From positions 1 to 24,195 of IMG/VR virus record IMGVR_UViG_3300023296_000303: 24,195 nt of DNA. One strand, written 5' to 3'. Source of the DNA: a virus. The first letter of the stretch is position 1, and each line of letters starts with the position of its first letter. This document shows, piece after piece, positions 6,207 to 13,285 of this stretch. Made by a program: the position numbers and the translations under genes. The notes beneath the pieces are model-generated. The model was not told where the DNA came from. It did not search any database and saw only the letters and a program-made list of their open reading frames with translations.

Positions 6207-9200
6207 TAGTTGAGAATACCTAAGTTGTTTACAATTAATCCGCCACTCTTACTGGTTTGCCCATCTATGAAGACTACCCGACCCTCTTCTAAGAGATTCT
6301 TAAATCTCGCGAATTGAGAAGGGAAGACTACAATTTGGTCATAGATGGCTGTGCCATCCGAACCTGTTAGGAAAGCCATTTCCTGTCCAGGGTTTTTACC
6401 CGTCTTGGTGACGGTCTTGCGGATTCCATCAATGTGAATCGCCGTGCGGACACGCTGAGTCATATGAGAGGGAATCTTCTTAATTTCTTGAAGATTGTGA
6501 GTTACTGTCGAGAAGACTGCGTCAGTCTCATTAACTGAGATATCACAGCCCAGGAAGTCTCTTTCGTACATTGCAATATGTAGGATAGACTCAAACTTGT
6601 CCTTGGACGCATATTCTGAGATTATGCCACGAAGCTTCTCACGGCGACGGATATTGGGGACCACATATTTTGCGACCTTTCTATCAGCTACCTTCGCTTC
6701 ATCAGCCATCTCCTTAATAACTGCCACGACACTCTTACCATCAACCTCTTTAACGACTGAGTTATACTCGCGCTCTGTAAGTGACTTGATTAACTCATAG
6801 TCTGCCAGCATTGTATTACGTGTCAATCCGAAGTGGTCTAGCGCACCTGACTTAATAAGTGCTTCGACTACGTTCTTCTTGATGCCAATGTTTAGTGCTT
6901 GGCTTAAGAACTTATCGTATGTGTCTAGGTCTTTGACTTGTTCGATAAGAGGAATCTGTCCGTCTCCAACACCCTTGATACGTGTCAGCCCGTAACGGAT
7001 AGTCTTCTCGTCAATAATCTTGAAGCGAGCATTACATGTCTTAATAGAAGGCAATGTGATAGTAATACCAAACTCCTTCGCATCATAGATGAACTCGCGT
7101 AACTTATCATGCTCTGAACGGTGAAGGTCACCAACAACGAAGTTACAGTTAGCTTCAAAGAACTCTAGAGGATAGTGATGCTTGAGATATGCTGTCTCAT
7201 AAGTGAGGAATGCATAACAAACACCGTGTGACTTGTTGAAGCCGTATCCAGAGAACTTAACAATCCAAGACCAAAGGGTTTCGCCAACTTCTTCCTTGAC
7301 GTTCTCCTTCTTACAGCCATCCATAAAGACGGCCTTCATCTTGTTCATCAGTTCTTCCTTCTTCTTACCGGCAGCGCGTCGAATGGTATCAGCGGTCTTT
7401 AGGTCAAGACCAGCGATGTCAGTACAGATAAACATTACCTGCTCCTGATAGATACATGCGCCGTGAGTATCGTCTAGAATCTTAGCAAGTTTAGGATGAG
7501 GGTAGTCCGACACCTTCTTGCCATCACGAACGTCGAGGTATTCCTGTGTCTGTCCTGAGTCCATTGCGCCAGGGCGAACAACTGTTACTAAGTCAGAAAG
7601 GTCTTCGATTGAGCGAGGCTTAACTAACTTACTGTACTTGCGTCCTAGTTGTGATTCAACTTGGAATACACACTTGGTCTTTCCTTCATCAAAGATGTTC
7701 TCGTAAACTTCTTGGTCATCTAGTGGAACCTGTTCAATATCAAATTCGTCGTCGTGTCTTTCGCGGACCAACTCCTGGGTTCGTTTAATAATATTCAGTG
7801 TGTTGAGACCCAGGATATCCACCTTTAATAGACCGTAGTCATCAATGGCGTTCATGTCATAGCCACCGATGTAACGCTTATCCTCTGGGTGCCATACCAT
7901 TGGTAGTCCACCATTTGTAAATGGTTCATCACTAATAATGACGGCAGCAGCGTGCTTACCGAATGACTCATAAGTTCCTTCGATTTGATGGGCGATGCCA
8001 AATAGGGCCTTACGGCGCTTTGCTTCCTCTTGAAGTTCTGGTGACATACTGATGGCTTCTTTAAGGTTCTTGGCCTTATGATGAATCATCTTAGTAATTT
8101 CATTCTGTTCTTCAAAAGCACACTGTCCGATATTTAAGACGACCTTAATCGACTTAGCGGCCCCAAACGAACCAAAGGTAATGATTTGGAAGACCGAATC
8201 ACTCCCCCATCTTTCTGACATATACTTAATAATTTCTTCACGTCGTTCTTTTTCAAAGTCTGTGTCGATATCAGGTAAAGCGCCCTCTCGTCCTGCATTA
8301 TAAAATCTTTCCCAGATTAGTCCGTATTCAATTGGGTCAATACCTGTAATACGTGTTAAGTAACAGATTAGTGAACCTGCACCAGAACCTCGTCCTCGAC
8401 CCTTCTTGATGTTGTTATCTCTTGCGAAGTCACAGATGTCTTCAACAATAAGGAAGTAGGATTCTAGGCCCGCATTCTCTACGTCTTTAAGTTCATACGC
8501 GAGACGCTCTCTGTAGTTGGGTTGGTCAATACCAAATTCTATCAGACGAGCTTCACATTTTTGCTTGAGTAACTCAAAGTTCGTTGTACCTTCTGGCGCC
8601 CGGTCGAACTCGGGTAAGCGCAGTCTTCCTAAGACTACGTCTAGTTCAACTTGGGACGCTAGGCTCTCCACATTCGCAATCCACTCAGGTTTTGCCCACT
8701 TCTCAAAGTCGGCCTTCGATTGAATGAAGTAGCCGTCTGAGTCGAGGTGCTCACCGTCCTTGTGAATATAGTTGTGGAAATAGTCGTGTGCTAATGCTTC
8801 TGTTCTATCATTGTAGAATACAGACGCAGTTGGAATAATCTTCAACCCAAGTTTTTCATACGCTTCGCTGACTGCTGGGTCAGTAGTCTCTTGTACTTCA
8901 ATGTAGATATCTTCGAAGTATGGTGTTAAGCTGTCTATGATGCCAACGTTGGTTGTAACAGCTACGATGCCGTCGTTACGCTGACCTTGTAGCTCAAAGC
9001 CACTGTCAGGGTTGGATGATAGTGTGGCGATACGGTTTAGGTTACGTAGACCTTCGTGAGTGGTTGCCCAAAGCGTAATCTGTTCGTGAAACTCATAGCC
9101 AATCATAGGTTGTAATCCAGCGGCCTTACACATCTTAGCTAAGTAGATAGTAGAGTGAATGCTGTGCTGGTCTAAGATAGCAACGTGAGAGTCGCCGTCT

Positions 9201-9283
9201 TTCTTGGCTTTTTCAATAATACTTTGAATATTAGCAATACTGTGCTTGATTGAGTAACGGCAATATGTTCTTAAATTAATCAT
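6206..9283 (-). CDS. dnaE: DNA polymerase III alpha subunit, DnaE type
   Basis: A 1025-aa replicative polymerase of family C. The N-terminus is a PHP domain (1-about 200) whose metal-binding histidines are degenerate: the expected HxH reads R5-T-Y7, so phosphoesterase or proofreading activity is doubtful. The palm has GRGSGAGS (297-304), the catalytic pair in PDIDTDF (D338, D340) and the third aspartate in LLKVDILGL (D489). Further landmarks are CIYQEQVM (610-617), FNKSHGVCYAFLTYETAYLK (682-701), a helix-hairpin-helix near LTRIKGVGDG, and a C-terminal OB fold ending in EEGRVVFIDGQTSK. It is shorter than E. coli DnaE (1160 aa) and lacks an obvious tau-binding tail. The start overlaps the FmdB-like gene by 8 nt. 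No separate proofreading exonuclease is seen in this window. Confidence 0.96.
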   Translation of the reverse strand: MINLRTYCRYSIKHSIANIQSIIEKAKKDGDSHVAILDQHSIHSTIYLAKMCKAAGLQPMIGYEFHEQITLWATTHEGLRNLNRIATLSSNPDSGFELQGQRNDGIVAVTTNVGIIDSLTPYFEDIYIEVQETTDPAVSEAYEKLGLKIIPTASVFYNDRTEALAHDYFHNYIHKDGEHLDSDGYFIQSKADFEKWAKPEWIANVESLASQVELDVVLGRLRLPEFDRAPEGTTNFELLKQKCEARLIEFGIDQPNYRERLAYELKDVENAGLESYFLIVEDICDFARDNNIKKGRGRGSGAGSLICYLTRITGIDPIEYGLIWERFYNAGREGALPDIDTDFEKERREEIIKYMSERWGSDSVFQIITFGSFGAAKSIKVVLNIGQCAFEEQNEITKMIHHKAKNLKEAISMSPELQEEAKRRKALFGIAHQIEGTYESFGKHAAAVIISDEPFTNGGLPMVWHPEDKRYIGGYDMNAIDDYGLLKVDILGLNTLNIIKRTQELVRERHDDEFDIEQVPLDDQEVYENIFDEGKTKCVFQVESQLGRKYSKLVKPRSIEDLSDLVTVVRPGAMDSGQTQEYLDVRDGKKVSDYPHPKLAKILDDTHGACIYQEQVMFICTDIAGLDLKTADTIRRAAGKKKEELMNKMKAVFMDGCKKENVKEEVGETLWSWIVKFSGYGFNKSHGVCYAFLTYETAYLKHHYPLEFFEANCNFVVGDLHRSEHDKLREFIYDAKEFGITITLPSIKTCNARFKIIDEKTIRYGLTRIKGVGDGQIPLIEQVKDLDTYDKFLSQALNIGIKKNVVEALIKSGALDHFGLTRNTMLADYELIKSLTEREYNSVVKEVDGKSVVAVIKEMADEAKVADRKVAKYVVPNIRRREKLRGIISEYASKDKFESILHIAMYERDFLGCDISVNETDAVFSTVTHNLQEIKKIPSHMTQRVRTAIHIDGIRKTVTKTGKNPGQEMAFLTGSDGTAIYDQIVVFPSQFARFKNLLEEGRVVFIDGQTSKSGGLIVNNLGILN

Positions 9284-9551
9284 GTTTTTCTTTCATCTTT
9301 CGGATTCGTTCTTTACTGGCGTCCTTGTACTTTTGGCTATTTGTGTCAACGCCTGCTGCATCTAATAAGTCTCCAATGGTTTCTCCTTGTAGTGCCACGC
9401 CTTTGATGATGGGTGTTCCGCCGCAGGAGATTTGATATGGAGCTTTCGCATCGCACTCACAACATAGTATACTGTCAGGTCGCTCATCGAACCCGCAGAA
9501 AAAATCGGTAATATGGGCGCATTCGGAGCAACGGAATTCGTATGTGGGCAT
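9276..9551 (-). CDS. FmdB-type zinc ribbon protein
   Basis: A 91-aa protein beginning MPTYEFRCSECAHITDFFCG, the hallmark of the FmdB/CxxC zinc ribbon family: C8-x2-C11 at the start and a second C-x2-C (C-C-E-C) about 22 residues later, then a glycine-rich turn. The rest is a charged tail ending in KERIRKMKEKHD. Small zinc ribbons of this kind are common in phages, and their role is not established. The ATG at 9549-9551 is preferred over an upstream in-frame start because AAGGAAGG lies 9-10 nt before it. The 77-nt spacer upstream holds a good promoter candidate (9591-9618), so it may head the transcript carrying the polymerase gene, with whose start it overlaps by 8 nt. Confidence 0.8.
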   Translation of the reverse strand: MPTYEFRCSECAHITDFFCGFDERPDSILCCECDAKAPYQISCGGTPIIKGVALQGETIGDLLDAAGVDTNSQKYKDASKERIRKMKEKHD

Positions 9552-9590
9552 TAAATTTTTATCCTTCCTTCTTTTAGTAATATCCCTACA

Positions 9591-9618
9591 ATCATATAGG
9601 TTATTCCAAGACAATCAA
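9591..9618 (-). promoter_or_regulatory. Sigma-70-like promoter upstream of the FmdB-like gene
   Basis: On the minus strand TTGATT (9613-9618) is separated by 16 nt from TATGAT (9591-9596), matching four of six and five of six consensus positions. It lies in the only non-coding gap of this part of the operon and would give a leader of about 33 nt before the ATG at 9551. It could be an internal promoter boosting polymerase gene expression. Found by eye, not by scoring. Confidence 0.45.
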
Positions 9619-9628
9619 ATACGACAGA

Positions 9629-9733
9629 TTACAGTGTAACTATGCCTAGAAATATCATTGATGCGTTAGTTGGTATACCAAGTGCTAGTATAATAAGGCC
9701 TCCAAGGAACCATATCCACCAACGCTTATCCAC
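9629..9733 (-). CDS. 34-aa single-pass membrane peptide
   Basis: A small reading frame starting at GTG 9731-9733, preceded by AAGGAG with 6 nt spacing, encodes a 34-residue peptide. It begins with a charged MDKR, then a hydrophobic stretch WWIWFLGGLIILALGIP, a short polar turn TNAS, and a hydrophobic end MIFLGIVTL. One or two membrane-inserted segments are plausible. It overlaps the end of the nuclease gene by 8 nt, as other real gene pairs here do, and fills most of what would otherwise be a 174-nt gap. No family is recognised. Small phage membrane peptides can act as inhibitors of host functions, spanin or holin-like proteins, but position inside the replication operon gives no direct clue. 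The coding call rests on ribosome-binding site, overlap and the coherent hydrophobic profile. Confidence 0.6.
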   Translation of the reverse strand: MDKRWWIWFLGGLIILALGIPTNASMIFLGIVTL

Positions 9734-10811
9734 CGAATTTCTCCTTAAAAATAGGCCACTGCTTTTTACAGACTTGGGCATCACACATTACTTTACATTT
9801 CCATGAGGATTCTGGGTCCTTGCCGTCTCCTTGAACCATTGTACGTCTGACCATCTGAGGTCCCGCAATAGACTCCCAATACTTAACTACCTGCTGACGA
9901 GTAAGCTCGTCTTCTTCTTCTGTGAACGAATAGCTTAGTGGACTTGTCCTTGCATAGTCGAACGTCACAAGGTATTCCTTATAGCCAGGGAACAGTTTAC
10001 GTGCCGCGTAAGAGTATAGCTTAACTTGAATGTCTTCGCTAAACTCATCAAACGATGGCTTCCACATTCCAAACTTGTGGTCGATAATATGACAAGTGTC
10101 TGGGTCTTCCTCAACTACTAGGTCGATGAATCCGGTTGAACGCATATCATTGCCGTGAATATCTTGCATTCCAAAGTCAATGTTAAATGCTGCTTCAATA
10201 CCAAGAATCTTCTTGTTTCGGAGAATAGCATCGTGTCGCGCTACATACTTGGTCATTATTTTAATGCTCTCGTGATAAAGTCCCTCTGGGCAACCTTGGC
10301 AACCGCGAGTATTCATGTACGCAAGTGTTTCACCTGTGCGTTTACATAGTGCGTCTTCCTTACCGCTTTGACAAGAGATACACCATTTCTCTGGGTCTGT
10401 AACATCCTTTGGCTTTGCGATATCAAAGATAGCAAAGTCAGGGTCCGTCTGTCCATTGTCCGTGCCACGCTTATAAATACGCTTCAATTCATTCTGCCAG
10501 TTGAGCCACTTCTTTGTATTTGTGGCAGATACCTTCTTACCGTCCTCAGTGGTACCGCGAATGGCTAATGCATAGTTCTCCATGATTTGGTGAAGTGCGG
10601 TTCCATGATTGGCTCCCCAGTTACTACGTAAGGTTACTCTGCTGTAATCTTCGCCACCACAATGTGGGCACTGCTTAGGTTCAGTCTGCTCTACTGTATA
10701 GAAGGTCTCTTCACAGTCATTACATTCCTTTAGCATATAGTTTAATATATACTTAAAATTACAGTGTTCGAATGTCTTGATGCGTGATGCACTAATGCTT
10801 TTAATGTCCAA
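9726..10811 (-). CDS. PD-(D/E)XK nuclease, RecB/AddB/Cas4-like, with cysteine clusters
   Basis: A 361-aa nuclease likely acting on DNA ends during recombination or host DNA breakdown. ISASRIKTFEHCNFKYIL (6-23) is the family's N-terminal motif with C17. The active-site series follows: H74 in GTALHQ, D230 in TGFIDLVV, D244-H-K246 in HIIDHKFG, and the Q-x3-Y motif IQVKLYSYA (261-269). C339, C343 and C348 near the C-terminus could join C17 to bind an iron-sulfur cluster, as in AddB and Cas4. Two further cysteine groups are inserted: C30-x2-C33 with C48-x2-C51 (zinc ribbon-like) and C144, C147, C156, C171, C174. It overlaps the dNMP kinase gene by 11 nt. There is no CRISPR context, so a Cas4 role is unlikely. 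Confidence 0.85.
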   Translation of the reverse strand: MDIKSISASRIKTFEHCNFKYILNYMLKECNDCEETFYTVEQTEPKQCPHCGGEDYSRVTLRSNWGANHGTALHQIMENYALAIRGTTEDGKKVSATNTKKWLNWQNELKRIYKRGTDNGQTDPDFAIFDIAKPKDVTDPEKWCISCQSGKEDALCKRTGETLAYMNTRGCQGCPEGLYHESIKIMTKYVARHDAILRNKKILGIEAAFNIDFGMQDIHGNDMRSTGFIDLVVEEDPDTCHIIDHKFGMWKPSFDEFSEDIQVKLYSYAARKLFPGYKEYLVTFDYARTSPLSYSFTEEEDELTRQQVVKYWESIAGPQMVRRTMVQGDGKDPESSWKCKVMCDAQVCKKQWPIFKEKFGG

Positions 10812-11511
10812 CTTTATTTATTCCCAGTTTAGGTAAAATTACGTCATCAATATATCTATCAATGTGTTCTGTACCAACTCTATTATTCATAAACTTAACG
10901 TCTGCGTCCCACTCATAATCATCTAATGCAGTCTCTGATGCGTGGTTGTCATCTGCAATATCTCCCCAGCTTGGCGATGTAATGCGAACGATGACTGCGT
11001 CATTATTAAGACCAGCTTGTAATTCGTTTGGAAAACGACAGTCTGGAATAAGGATAACATCAGTTGGTATATTTGCAAAGTCTTCTAACCAATCTTCTCC
11101 GCAGCTACTCCAACGACCGCTGTCTGGCACTGCTCTACGTCTGATATACTTTCTACGAAATGGAGCTTCTGCCCAAATAAGTCCATAGAAACTTTTACGA
11201 CAAACGTCAGTACCAATAATTTGTAGCAGTTCACGAATAGTGATATAGTCTTGATATTTTTCTGGTCTAACATAGTCTCCGCAATTTTCAATATCGTCCC
11301 ACTTAAGATAAGTTGACTTCTGCTTACCTTCTTCTGACTCCATGTCTTCGATTGGGATACCAAACACATCGTTAACAAATCTTTTAATAGGGTCAGCAAA
11401 TGCTGCTTTTTCGGTAGTGAGACCGTTGGCCTCTAATCTCTTACGTAGCTGTTTAGCAAAGAAGTCTTTGCCGCTTTGTTTCTTGCCACTGATTAATATG
11501 TATTTAGTCAT
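10801..11511 (-). CDS. Deoxynucleoside monophosphate kinase (T4 gp1-like)
   Basis: A 236-aa kinase predicted to convert dNMPs, including any modified ones, to dNDPs with ATP. KYILISGKKQSGKDFFAKQL (3-22) carries the P-loop GKKQSGKD (9-16). Further family-like blocks are AAFADPIKRF (36-45), IRELLQIIGTDVCR (92-105), the strand VILIPDCRFPNE (152-163) with an aspartate and arginine typical of the T4 gene 1 family, and HASETALDDY (190-199). Its closeness to a deoxyribosyltransferase-like gene and the replication genes fits dNTP supply. It overlaps the 51-aa gene upstream by 8 nt and the nuclease gene downstream by 11 nt. Specificity for a modified nucleotide cannot be read from the sequence. Confidence 0.85.
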   Translation of the reverse strand: MTKYILISGKKQSGKDFFAKQLRKRLEANGLTTEKAAFADPIKRFVNDVFGIPIEDMESEEGKQKSTYLKWDDIENCGDYVRPEKYQDYITIRELLQIIGTDVCRKSFYGLIWAEAPFRRKYIRRRAVPDSGRWSSCGEDWLEDFANIPTDVILIPDCRFPNELQAGLNNDAVIVRITSPSWGDIADDNHASETALDDYEWDADVKFMNNRVGTEHIDRYIDDVILPKLGINKVGH

Positions 11512-11659
11512 CTAGTTCTCCAATAATGTAAAAGATGCCTGATTTACTATCAATAGACATACTGACAAGATGATAACCCTTATCCATTAGATTGTTCAAA
11601 TTCTTATCAAGTTCATCGAAGGATAATACCTTGAATACTTTATATTTCTTTTTCTTCAT
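11504..11659 (-). CDS. Small conserved-looking hypothetical protein (51 aa)
   Basis: The protein reads MKKKKYKVFKVLSFDELDKN, followed by a helix-prone stretch LNNLMDKGYHLVSMSID and a strand-like end GIFYIIGELDD. I do not recognise a family by name, but the pattern (a helix, then G-Y-x-L-V and two strands) resembles the small DUF4177-like alpha/beta proteins found in phages and bacteria. The start at 11657-11659 is chosen because AGGAAGG ends 6 nt upstream; an in-frame ATG two codons earlier lies directly on that site. It overlaps the gene before it by 20 nt and the dNMP kinase gene by 8 nt. Confidence 0.6.
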   Translation of the reverse strand: MKKKKYKVFKVLSFDELDKNLNNLMDKGYHLVSMSIDSKSGIFYIIGELDD

Positions 11660-12227
11660 CGTCATCCTTCCTATCAAAGTCAAACAAAACAAACTCCTTG
11701 GCGTCTGTCTCGCTTCGTGGACCGTCTTCTGCAATGCTGCTAATATAAGCTAGTGCATCAGCATGATTACTGAAAATACGAGATGGCTTAATCAGTCCGA
11801 TTATCCATGCAGATACGTGTTCAATACCTTCTGGACAAATAATAAGCACTGGCTTCTTCTGACGACGAGCAGTTACAATCTCTTCGATGGTTCCTACTGT
11901 GCGAACGTCCTTGGGAAGTCTTGCAATAAGAATGTCACACTTGTCAACCATTCTTAAATCCATAGTGATAATCTTCTTCATCTGCTTATGTAACGACAAC
12001 CAGTCCTTGCGGTCACGGTACTTCTTTTGAAGCTCCCACTCCTTAGATACAGGGAGTGCGTGAGCCACGAATGGCTTATTAGTTGGGCTCAGAATATTCT
12101 TCCTCTGTGCGCCCATCTCTTTTAGTTTTTCTTCAATCTCTTCGCGCCAGCCAATGCCGTGGTCATCCACGTATTCCATTGGTCCCGCCAAGTAGAAAGA
12201 TACATCTTTCCAAATAGGGTTTGTCAT
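11640..12227 (-). CDS. Nucleoside 2-deoxyribosyltransferase-like protein
   Basis: A 195-aa protein of the nucleoside 2-deoxyribosyltransferase family, whose members exchange or hydrolyse the base of deoxynucleosides or dNMPs. VSFYLAGPMEY (9-19) is the substrate-binding first strand and loop. DKCDILIARLP (95-105) is the second conserved strand, and VGTIEEIVTARRQKKPVLII (111-130) holds the glutamates expected at the catalytic position. An insertion around 50-88 is lysine-rich and variable. The C-terminus is very acidic (KDDDEEKEI). It sits between primase and dNMP kinase, so salvage or remodelling of nucleotides for phage DNA synthesis is likely. The ATG overlaps the primase stop as TAATG. Confidence 0.78.
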   Translation of the reverse strand: MTNPIWKDVSFYLAGPMEYVDDHGIGWREEIEEKLKEMGAQRKNILSPTNKPFVAHALPVSKEWELQKKYRDRKDWLSLHKQMKKIITMDLRMVDKCDILIARLPKDVRTVGTIEEIVTARRQKKPVLIICPEGIEHVSAWIIGLIKPSRIFSNHADALAYISSIAEDGPRSETDAKEFVLFDFDRKDDDEEKEI

Positions 12228-13285
12228 TATAGTAAAGTCTCCAAAATCTCGCCAACTGTCAACGCTCCGTAGTCTTTTCCTGCTGGTGGTTGTTTAATTG
12301 AAACAGTGAAGTGTCCCTGAATCTGTTCCTTAATTCTCTCGCAAGCATTCAAGCCAGCATTGGCCTTGCTCTCGCTATCATTATCATAACATAGAATCAC
12401 CGTTTCGACACCTAGCGAAATCAGCAATTGTTGTTGTTCGAATGACAACCCTAATCCTAGAGTAGCCACTACATTATAGATGCCAGCCATTTGTAGCTTC
12501 CAAACGTCGATTGGTCCTTCAACGATGAATACTTTTTTAGTCTGCTTTAAATTATCTTTACAGTTATTTAGGTTATAAAGTACAGAGCCCTTGTTAAATA
12601 GTCCGGCTTTACGAGTTACAAAGTCACGACCGTGAACCCACTTGGCTTGGTCCGTAGAGGCCAGCTCCTCGTCATTTAATAAAACTCGTCCGGTGAACCC
12701 TACAACGTTATTGAGTGCGTCATACACAGGCACAACGGCTCTACGGTCCATGAACGTACCTGTCCTCTGCCAGTATCCGACCTTATGTTTTCTAAGGATT
12801 TCCGTTGAAATACCTCTCCCACAGAAGTAAATATCCTCCATTAGTAAAGTGAGTTTTTCAGGGTCTACAATCACATTGTCGCGCTCAACCTTGACGGCTG
12901 TCGAACCTCTGTCTGCTGGCATGTCCTTTAATTCGCCGTTTCTCAGTTCATCAATGTAGCGGAGTGCTTGTGGAAATGCCATCTCTCTCATTGCCTGCAC
13001 TAATCCAACTACGTCCGTAGAAGTATCTTCGTGACAACCATGTGAGTAACATCTCCAAACACCTTGGTCACAGGACCAAACCCACGCGCCAGTATTGTCG
13101 GCGTCTCCAGGGTGATACGGAATCTGGCAGCGAGCCTTGAGATATCTTCCACCATCAAAGTATTCGATGCCGAGTTGTTTGAGGACTGCTGTGATGTGTG
13201 AGCGACCCCACCTCTTAATCTCATTAATCTCGTCCTTAGTGTATGTCTTATATTCTTTAGTCATTGTCATTAGGTCCAAACTCAT
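12227..13285 (-). CDS. dnaG: DNA primase, DnaG type with TOPRIM domain
   Basis: A primase of up to 352 aa that would lay RNA primers for lagging-strand synthesis with the adjacent helicase. The N-terminus has a variant zinc-binding module: C53-x4-H58 and C79-x4-C84 (CYSHGC), close to but not the usual CHC2 spacing. The catalytic core contains the TOPRIM landmarks KKVFIVEGPIDVWKLQ (250-265, E256) and VILCYDNDSES (296-306, D301 and D303), preceded by RRAVVPVYDALNNVVGFTGR (181-200), the RNA polymerase basic region. There is no C-terminal helicase-interaction domain as in bacterial DnaG (about 580 aa). The start is unsure: ATGs at 13285, 13270 and 13264 are in frame, and all lie inside the end of the helicase gene. 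The end overlaps the next gene by one base. Confidence 0.9.
   Translation of the reverse strand: MSLDLMTMTKEYKTYTKDEINEIKRWGRSHITAVLKQLGIEYFDGGRYLKARCQIPYHPGDADNTGAWVWSCDQGVWRCYSHGCHEDTSTDVVGLVQAMREMAFPQALRYIDELRNGELKDMPADRGSTAVKVERDNVIVDPEKLTLLMEDIYFCGRGISTEILRKHKVGYWQRTGTFMDRRAVVPVYDALNNVVGFTGRVLLNDEELASTDQAKWVHGRDFVTRKAGLFNKGSVLYNLNNCKDNLKQTKKVFIVEGPIDVWKLQMAGIYNVVATLGLGLSFEQQQLLISLGVETVILCYDNDSESKANAGLNACERIKEQIQGHFTVSIKQPPAGKDYGALTVGEILETLL

Noticed and set aside
9726-10811. Cas4 belonging to a CRISPR system
   Set aside because: No repeats, cas1 or cas2 are nearby. The context is replication, and Cas4-like nucleases are common in phages.
11504-11734. Longer 76-aa form of the 51-aa protein
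   Set aside because: The extra 25 residues overlap the preceding gene by 95 nt and lack a ribosome-binding site, while AGGAAGG sits correctly before the ATG at 11659.
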